Source of the DNA: Stenogyne calaminthoides
Taxonomy: Eukaryota > Streptophyta > Magnoliopsida > Lamiales > Lamiaceae
DNA: 64,000 nt
Assembly (NCBI GenBank): GCA_037126765.1
Contig: JBBCBC010000027.1
Location: forward strand, 6,100,406 to 6,164,405
Direction: 5' to 3'
Shown here: positions 56,783-64,000 of the stretch, piece after piece
Numbering within the stretch: the first letter of the stretch is position 1
Layout of the letters: every line of letters starts with the position of its first letter
Translations under genes and position numbers: made by a program
Notes under the pieces: generated by a model
Seen by the model: the letters and a program-made list of their open reading frames with translations, nothing else
The model's database searches: none
What the model was told of the DNA's origin: nothing

Positions 56783-57214
56783 ATGGAGAAATACGAGCAA
56801 TACGAGCGTGTCTTCAAATACTTCGATGCAAACCGAGACGGCAAAATAAGTCCGGCGGAGCTCCGCCGCTGCGTGAGCTCAATCGGCGGCGCGATCACGG
56901 CTGAGGAAGCGGAGGCGGCGGTGGCGCTGGTGGATTCCGACCGGGATGGATTGTTGACACTGGAGGATTTTGTTAAGGTGGTGGAGGGAACCGAAGAGGA
57001 CGAGACGATGAGCGATTTGAAGGCGGCGTTCGAACTGTACGCACTGCAGGGAAGCGGGTGCATTACGCCGGTGAGCTTGAAGAAAATGCTGAATAGATTA
57101 GGGGAAAGGAGAAGCGTTGATGATTGCAAGAGTATGATTGCGCGTTTTGATATCGACGGTGACGGAGTTCTCGATTTCAACGAGTTTAGGGTTATGATGA
57201 CGTCGTGGAAATAA
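56783..57214 (+). CDS. Calmodulin-like protein (CML), EF-hand calcium sensor
   Basis: Intronless gene of 143 residues, typical CML size. Cytosolic or nuclear Ca2+ sensor by family knowledge. EF1 loop DANRDGKISPAE (15-26) and EF4 loop DIDGDGVLDFNE (123-134) are complete. EF2 DSDRDGLLTLED (51-62) has Asp instead of Glu at loop position 12. The third hand (about 86-97, YALQGSGCITPV) lacks the Ca2+-binding acidic residues and should not bind. The helix between pairs is acidic (EGTEEDE). GC-rich codons contrast with the flanks. Closest to the CML30/31-like group by memory, not established. The minus-strand frame over it is a shadow. Confidence 0.93.
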   Translation: MEKYEQYERVFKYFDANRDGKISPAELRRCVSSIGGAITAEEAEAAVALVDSDRDGLLTLEDFVKVVEGTEEDETMSDLKAAFELYALQGSGCITPVSLKKMLNRLGERRSVDDCKSMIARFDIDGDGVLDFNEFRVMMTSWK

Positions 57215-58679
57215 TTTCATCTCATTTAAAAGTTTAAAAACTTATAAAATTATAAAATTAATTTTTTTAATAACTATTATCCGGTGCCTATGTTTATATA
57301 GGGTGTCTGGTTTATGCTAGTGAATTCAATTCAAAAATTGGTTCCTAATTAAGTAGGCATGTATATATATATATCTTATTTTGTTCTAGAGTCTTCGTTA
57401 AATTTTTTTTATTCAGATTTGTTGTTTAACTTGAAAAATAGAAGCCGACGAGTTTAATTATTTGCAATGTCATTTTCTTTGCTTTTTTATTTTATTTTAA
57501 TTTGATGGGGTTCAAGATATGCAATGACAATACCAATCCATGTTACAAGTTGATGTTATTAAATTTATTCGATTAAATTATCTGATGTTTTATAGCATCA
57601 TTATTCAAAATTATTTAATATTTTAGAATTGTTCCTACATGAATTATTTGAGAACACTTTTAGACTATATTAGAAAATGGTCCTTTCTATTTTTAGTTTT
57701 GGTCTCAGTAGTTAAATATCTTTGACAGAATCCGTAGTTGATCAGAATATCGAAACTTTTAAGGGACCTATATTGATAAAAAAATGATTAATTTCGTAAA
57801 TTTTCTAATTTCTAATGGAGTGGGTATCTGATCACTCGTCAACATCCATTAATTTTGGATATAGAAATTTTATGGGATCAATATTGATGAAGAAAAATAC
57901 CAATTTTGTGAGGCAAAATTCCTGAAGAATCGAAAGTGCGATTTACTCCTTTTTTTTTTCTCAATTTCAACCTTCTATCAATTTCAAAATATCAATCATA
58001 ATTTCAAATATCATTACTAATTAATTTCAGAATGTGTATAAAGAGAAATGTGGATAAAAAGATAGAAATATGGTAGATTAAAATTATATATATAATATGG
58101 TGATAGAGAATAATTAATTAATTAATTAGGAAGAAGTTTGTCATTATAATTCCACAGTACATGTCAGACCATCAAATAATTTTAAACGGCTTCATCTCAA
58201 ATTTATTTACCTTTTTTTCTAAAATAAATAATTATATTATTTTTAATTATTCTCTTTCAACACCTTAAAAATAAAAATATCATGTCGTTATTTTTATACA
58301 CAAAAAATCATCAATTTAATTAAAAAAGACTACAATATCTTCAGTTAATCTTCAGCTAATTTGATGGTGTAACAGAAGATCTAACATTATTGTGTAACAG
58401 AAATCCCGTTCGTCAATTAAAAATTATTTTATTACTTTAAATATAAAATTAAACAAATTACACATTAAAATTCGTGTTGAAAATAAAATGATAAATAAAT
58501 TTGGAACGAAAAATGTATATTATGAATATAGTGTACATGAATTATCCCAAATCTAATTAATACAACGAACATTGTCTTTTATCCAAAGAAAATTAAAATT
58601 AACCTGTTAGCGACAAAATAAAGTTAGGTGGAGCCCACGAAGTTTCACCAAAGGCATTATTTGTTTCAAGTTTACTAGT
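57215..58679. other. AT-rich 3' region and spacer
   Basis: No gene. 57700-57930 contains two related stretches (GGGACCTATATTGAT and GGGATCAATATTGATGAAG) that look like decayed foldback arms. A TA microsatellite lies at 57361-57375. Confidence 0.45.
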
Positions 58680-58857
58680 ATATCACCCGTGCGTTGCACA
58701 ATTTGTAAGTATAAATGGACATAATATGAAATGTATTAATTTTTATGTTAAATAAATTATAAAAAAACATTTTACTTATAATAGTAATAAGAATCTTTTT
58801 TTTTCATTTTTTAAAATATATATATATATTTTTTCATTTCGATGCAACGCACGATTT
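58680..58857. repeat. Foldback repeat with CGTGCGTTGCAC ends
   Basis: The left end TATCACCCGTGCGTTGCACA has an inverted counterpart ATGCAACGCACGATTTATA at the right. The interior is AT-rich. Confidence 0.55.
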
Positions 58858-59651
58858 ATAAACATATTTTGCTTTTTGCAATCCGGCATGAGAAATGAAT
58901 GGCGCTCCAACTGCTAAAAAAAATTATTTTGTTAAATAATGCAACTTTAAAGGTATTTTATTTCTTACAATTTTGAACTATTTCCTTCTAAATCACTTTG
59001 ATTGTCACCTATTATCGTCTTTTCAATACCCATTGCATGTCAAAATTTTCAAATTGTCCCTCTAGTTACTCTTAACATGATAACATATAACTACTCATTA
59101 TTGAAATTGACCCCCTTAAAAAAGTCGAATATTTTTACTAATTGTCTATAATTCTTATTAATGGTTACACCATAAGATATCATTAGTCAAAATTGTATTT
59201 CTAAGATGTTAAAGAGATTCTACTATTGTAATTGATTGCCTTAAAAAAAAGATGTTAAAGAGAGTCTACTATCTGATGAAGTCGGTGTCATTCCAGAAAT
59301 CAGCACTCTTTGTCCTAAGTTAGTCTAGATTAGTATTATCTTTAAAAAATGTGGGTACCGAGCTTCATCACAACCAACCCAGTATTTTTTTACACTCCAA
59401 GGTCTAATTTCAATTATACATGCAACTAATTCATAGTAACTGGACTCAATGATGGACCTACATGTCCTATGTTGGGATCACGTGCCTCCTATAGATTTTT
59501 TTAAGTGTATGTTATATATATATATATATATATTATAATTATTATGAGTAATACTTATATTATATATATAATGACTTAAATGAGTTTTTAACATTGTTAT
59601 AATTAGTTAATCATGCAAATATTTCATCTAAAACAATTTGTAGATTTGTTA
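58858..59651. other. AT-rich spacer
   Basis: No gene seen. A (TA)n microsatellite lies at about 59512-59532. Confidence 0.5.
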
Positions 59652-59715
59652 TGTATATACACTATCACTATTTAAAAAATTAAATATTTTTAAAGATAGT
59701 GATAGTGTATATGCA
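59652..59715. repeat. Short AT-rich hairpin
   Basis: GTATATACACTATCACTATT and, after a short loop, AGATAGTGATAGTGTATATG form an inverted repeat. Confidence 0.65.
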
Positions 59716-59789
59716 AATATTTTTTAATGTTATCATACAAATAAGTATATAAATTATATATTTTTCATATATATATATATATATAATAG

Positions 59790-59941
59790 AATTTGGATCC
59801 TCTGCAGTACTTTACAGTGCATTTCTCTCTATGCACCATTAGATCACACACACCCGTGCTCGCGGGTGTGTGTCTGTATATGTGTGATCTAACGGTGCAC
59901 AGTGAGAAATGCATCGTAAAGTATTGCAGAGGATCCAAATC
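59790..59941. mobile_element. Near-perfect hairpin MITE (152 bp)
   Basis: The left arm GATTTGGATCC-type start (AATTTGGATCCTCTGCAGTA) and right arm TACTTTACGATGCATTTCTC-complement pair along almost the whole length, with a GTGTGTGT-containing loop arm (CACACACACCCGTGCTCGCG). The open frame starting at 59793 is an artefact of the hairpin. Confidence 0.8.
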
Positions 59942-60514
59942 CTATATTATACTCCTCGTCTTTTTTAGATTGCTCAAAATTAAAAAAAAATCAATCTTTA
60001 TAACATACTCAAAATAGCATACAGTTCATACTACCCCTTACAAACATCACTAAATTACATCACAAATAGTTACATACAAAAGTAACTTATTTTTTATCTT
60101 ATTCACTAAAATTGACAAAATAATTTTATCAAAAAGTTATTTTATTACCTTTAACTATTAATAAAGAATTTCCTCATTGCTCAACTGAGCAATCTAAAAA
60201 AAATGGAAGGAGTAACTGATTTTTTTTTTTTTTTTAAAATACATATCAACTACAAAATATAACATTTATATTATTCAATAATGTGCCACTTTTAAAATTT
60301 TATGATAAATTTGTAATAATTTTTTTTTCTTTTTTGGTATAATATATGTATAAATAGATTTAATTCAAAAATTTGTAATAATTTTTTTGTTGAATATTTT
60401 TTTGGTATAATATTTTATTATTATATATGTATAAATAGATCTAGTTCAAAAAATTAAAAATAATATTAATAATTTAAAAAATATTTAAAAAATAATTAGT
60501 ATATATGTGTGGTA

Positions 60515-60592
60515 GATATGGAGAATTGAACCTTGTATCTCTTGCATATAAAGTGGAGAAAAAATATTTGTTATACCATTTGAGCTACATCA
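60515..60592 (-). repeat. tRNA-like / SINE head
   Basis: On the minus strand GATGTAGCTCAAATGGTATA serves as an A box-like element and AGGTTCAATTCTCC as a B box. No full tRNA fold and an AT-rich tail follow, so a SINE or tRNA pseudogene. Confidence 0.5.
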
Positions 60593-61456
60593 AATTTGTT
60601 AAGATGTTTAAAATTTTATTAGAACATTATAACAATTTCTTGGCCCAACATTTTGTTATTAGATATGTATAGATACTTTCCGGAAAACTCAAATTCATGG
60701 GCAATACATTCGGGTAAAATAGAATCTTCCCTATTCCAGGAGAAAAAATCACAAATGATCCTGTAACTTTGTCCGTTCCTAGAAATAGTTCTGTAAATTT
60801 TTATTTTATCAATTGTGGTCCTTTAGATTTCAATTGTAGTTTTTTTCGTCGCACTACAAAAAACAAACACTTATTACTGCACAAATCTTAATACACAATT
60901 TTCTAAATGTCTTGATAGCTATTCTAATGCTACATAGGTTCTCAATTTACCTATAACTACACTATTATAATATCTATTAATTTATTTAGCAAATGTCGTA
61001 ACACAACTATATTATGACATTATAATAAGTGTATTACTATTTACTAACCTTAATGTTCTTTTAAATAATTAATACTTTTATACTAATATAAACTTTAAAT
61101 ATAAGTGTTGAGAAACCGAAATTAAAAATACCAATAGCTATAATATTAGAACCCAATAAGAGTGTTTTATAATTTTATTTGAAGGTTTTTATACTTTATA
61201 ATATAATAATTGTAAATTAGTTTAAGTAACCAAAACTATTAAACTACACGATGAAATACAAGAATAAATACTTTGAAAGGTGAAATAAAAAACACCGAGC
61301 GGGAACGAAATAATCAAGCGGGAAGACAAGGAGAAAACCCTAGAGTTTGGCCACGATTGCGGTTCTTTTCCCTAGCAGTTTTACATAGTAATTTTCCTCT
61401 ATCCAAAGAAGATTTTGTTCTCCTTGCACATACGCACAGCATATTGAGACGGTGAG
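60593..61456. other. Spacer before the right-end exons
   Basis: AT-rich. CACTACAAAAAACAAACAC at 60855 resembles a CACTA end without a visible partner. From about 61310 the sequence becomes less AT-rich (AACCCTAGAGTTTGGCCACG), as in a 5' UTR. Confidence 0.4.
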
Positions 61457-61483
61457 ATGGAAGAAAATCATAGTAGAGCTGAT
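61457..61483 (+). CDS. Possible short first exon, gene unknown
   Basis: ATG with nine codons (MEENHSRAD) followed by a good donor GTAAGT. The next plausible exon (61731-61831, between TGTGGTGTAG and GTAATA) has a stop in phase, and contains its own ATG (MIGQIDPIESDM). These may be exons of a UTR or of a non-coding transcript. No family recognised. Confidence 0.3.
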
Positions 61484-63435
61484 GTAAGTATCTGTACCAA
61501 ATTAATTTATTTCAATTGTTTGATCTTAGTTCGTTTAGGGGCACAATTCGTGGTTTGTAGAATCTGCAATAGCAGTTACTAAATATTTCATTTCTCTCTC
61601 GAAAATTTATTTCGTCAAGGTATTTCTATTGGATGATCTCTCTTTCCACCATCTTCAGGTGTACATTTTCTGCAAATTAATTGGGGATTTTTTTTTAATT
61701 GGTGTTTTGACTCATCTGTTTGTGGTGTAGGTTCTGTAGGAGGAAGGTTTTTGCAATGATTGGGCAGATTGACCCGATTGAATCAGATATGAGGGTTGCG
61801 AATTTCCCATTTTTTCAACAATTGGATTCTGGTAATAATATTTCCACTCACTTTGGTGTTCGGCTGAGTCAATTAGTTCGCTTTTTGAGAGTTTTCTAAT
61901 TTGGGATTATTTTTTAGGGTGTACTTTTGTTGCTTACGGCTTTATCTTTTCTCGAGTATTGTAATTATATTTTTTAAGTCTTGTAAATTATTTCAGTCTG
62001 TGTTTTACTTGTGAGGAATCACCAATACTTTATAACATTAACGGACATTGCATTTGTTAATACTACTTTCTACTTAATTCTTGCTTAGTAGCGGGTTTGC
62101 GAATATAGATTTCTTGGTTTAATGAGTAGAGCCGTAGAGGAACTGTTAGTGTAATCGTACATATGTTTTATTATAGTAACTTTGCATTGCTGGGAGAATT
62201 ATAGTGCATTATAAGCTAATGATTACCTTGTATTTGTTTTTAAGTCTTGGTGTTGGCAGAGAATGCCTCCACCTCAATGATGTATGGTACTTCAAACAAT
62301 GGGTAACAGTTGGACCACATGTGGACTACAATTGCCATGTTCTGCATTTTGATTATTTTTTTACTTCGTGGATGTTGGTCAATCAATTCTGAAGGTAATG
62401 GGGGAGAAAATTAAATAAACATCAGCCTTGAAGTGTTAGCATAGATGTCTGTTGATTATCAGTTTATCATGATTCATGCAGCAGTTGACTTCATAGAATG
62501 GCAATGCAGGGTCTGTGTTAGTTTAACTTAGACAAAGTTGCCTAAAGCTTTTCAATAAACTTTGGGTAGTGCCTATTTGAAAGAAAGGCGTAAAGAAGTT
62601 GAAATAGTTTGGATAGCAAGGACGATAATTTTTCATTGATTCGACAAGTGAAAGCTAAAAATCCATCTTGCCCTTGAGCCCCAATTAGTCTTCTGGTATC
62701 TTTTTCTTAGAGAGATTTCTCTGTTTTTATATTTTGTTATATAATTATGTTTTGTTAGCTAATTTTTAATCTTACCTGATTCATGAATTTGTCAGTGAAT
62801 GGTTATGAAACTTATTGTTTAGATTTTTAATAAGCATTAGGTGTAGGAAATTTGTTCGAAGTAAAATAAAAGGTAATTTGTAAAATAACTTTTGGTTAGA
62901 GCTAGGATGAAAATTCAAGTTTCTGTGTTATCTACTATGACTTAAGAGGCAAAATTTGTTGTACCGCTTTTGTTTTTGCTCTTTTTTTTTTTTGTGAGTG
63001 TGTGTGTGCATCACCAAGTGAGTGGCTGTAAGGAAGTTGAGTCTCTTGTGGTTTGGAAGCACGTGATAAATAATTAGACTTTTTACGAAACCTGATCTTA
63101 ATTATTAAGTATGAAATTGAGCATTAGAAAACTTGTCATCATAAACACTTTCTTATGTGAACAGGGCTCTATTGTCAGAAACTTTTATTTTTTTCACTTG
63201 CCTGCCCCCATGTTTTGTATACTGTATTCAATGCTAGCCTTGGAGGTTTGAGCCTTCTGAGGATAAGTTCTGAAGTTTTGGATAAATTTTCTGAAGTAAG
63301 CTGCTTGGGTACAATTCTATACGAGTTTGTAAGTTGAGTACAAGGATGCAATAATTGTGAATTTCTGCTAGTATGCCTACTTTTAGATGTTAAATGGTGT
63401 TTCTGATTCGATTGTTCGAATGTTCTATATTACAG
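61484..63435. other. Intron-like stretch
   Basis: T-rich sequence typical of plant introns. No RRM1 or other coding segment of an SR protein was found. A TG run lies near 62998-63008. Confidence 0.4.
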
Positions 63436-64000
63436 GCATGCAGGGAATTGTCGACTATTCAAATTATGATGTCATGAAATATGCAGTAAGCTAAATACTT
63501 CTTAAGCAGATTAGCTATTATTTATTTGCCACACTCTTAAACTTTTCTCTATTTTGAGGAGGTGGTTTTTACTTTTACTTGCCTCTTTTTTTCTTTGGTG
63601 TGGGATGAATTTTGTGAATTTTGATTTCGGATTTTATGCCATCAGAATTCAAAGTTACTGAGGCATCTGTGAACTGTAGGTGGAGGAGTATGATTGTAGT
63701 CGTACCTATTCCAGGAGTCCTAGTAAGAATTTTTACTCAAGAAGTAGAAGTCCCAGTCACAGCTCTGGCTACAGTGACAGGACTAGGTATGGTATGTCAT
63801 ATTAGTGTAACAATCAACTTTTTTCATTTTTCATATTGTGAACAGCCAGCTGAATTATACAGTTTTCTCCGAGAGCCTATATTCTCGTCGTACTTCATCT
63901 AGGTCACTCTCGAGACCCTCCTCCCCTCCTTCCCCAGCATCGAGGTATTGTATTTTTCCCCTCCTATCTCAAGGTGTTCTTCCCCCCCCCCAACTTAGTG
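63436..64000 (+). pseudogene. SR splicing factor-like exons, partial and decayed
   Basis: 63436-63485, between ACAG and GTAAGC, encodes GMQGIVDYSNYDVMKYA, the end of RRM2 in ASF/SF2-like SR proteins (SR34/SR30 group). The following exon from 63646 should encode KLDDSEFRNAF-like residues but is degenerate and out of frame. From 63680 the frame reads VEEYDCSRTYSRSPS and SRSRSPSHSSG, the start of an RS domain, to 63791. An in-phase exon 63863-63944 continues with SRRTSSRSLSRPSSPPSPAS and a donor. The gene would go on past the window. RRM1 is absent upstream. A gene fragment or pseudogene is likely; an aberrant but live gene is not excluded. Confidence 0.6.

Noticed and set aside
56776..57180. 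134-residue Ser-rich protein opposite the calmodulin-like gene
   Set aside because: Shadow of a GC-rich coding sequence on the other strand.
59793..60017. 74-residue frame at 59.8 kb
   Set aside because: It runs through a hairpin MITE and has no homology that I recognise.
60855..60873. Fourth CACTA element starting CACTACAAAAAACAAAC
   Set aside because: No matching right end or target duplication was seen within the following kilobases.

Overview
The window is AT-rich, repeat-dense nuclear DNA of a dicot plant. The NLR pseudogene resembles the R1-like class that is abundant in asterids (Lamiales, Solanales), so an asterid, perhaps a Lamiales species, is my best guess; this is an inference. 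Signs of a plant genome are a Ty1/copia element, Stowaway, Tourist and CACTA-type MITEs, tRNA-derived SINE heads, TTTAGGG telomere-like repeats and GT-AG introns.

Layout. 0-5 kb: a Stowaway-like MITE and a small, broken copia retrotransposon (946-4901) with 175-bp LTRs and a 5-bp target duplication. 5-9.6 kb: an R1-like CC-NB-LRR gene broken by four frameshifts. Two further C-terminal exons appear to follow, and two MITEs sit in its first intron. The copia element landed about 0.1 kb upstream of its start. 9.6-18.7 kb: no intact gene. It holds foldback elements, an antisense GDSL-lipase exon fragment, and a SINE interrupted by a CACTA MITE.

18.8-48.3 kb is the most notable part. It carries eleven copies of one small single-exon gene family (about 85-115 aa), all on the plus strand. 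A diverged member lies at 18.8 kb, and a tandem array of ten (nine open, one pseudogene) runs from 23.5 to 48.3 kb. All share the core RRPxHKNCxCALHK plus a further Cys. I cannot name the family's function. The ten array members share a TATA box, and nine share a short upstream motif (around TTTTTACGG). One two-gene block has been duplicated, and several copies look like mosaics of others. Spacers hold MITEs and repeated 5' and 3' flanks of the duplication unit.

49.3-53.2 kb is a CACTA (En/Spm) element bounded by CACTA termini. It carries a truncated TNP2-type transposase and, on the same strand, exons of a decayed Ulp1-like (C48) protease domain. 53.2-64 kb is mostly AT-rich spacer with one clean gene, a calmodulin-like protein (56783-57214). 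At the right edge lie exons resembling the end of RRM2 and the RS domain of an SR splicing factor, apparently degenerate and cut by the window end.

The intact functions that can be supported are the small-protein family and the calmodulin-like gene. The rest is decayed genes and mobile elements.
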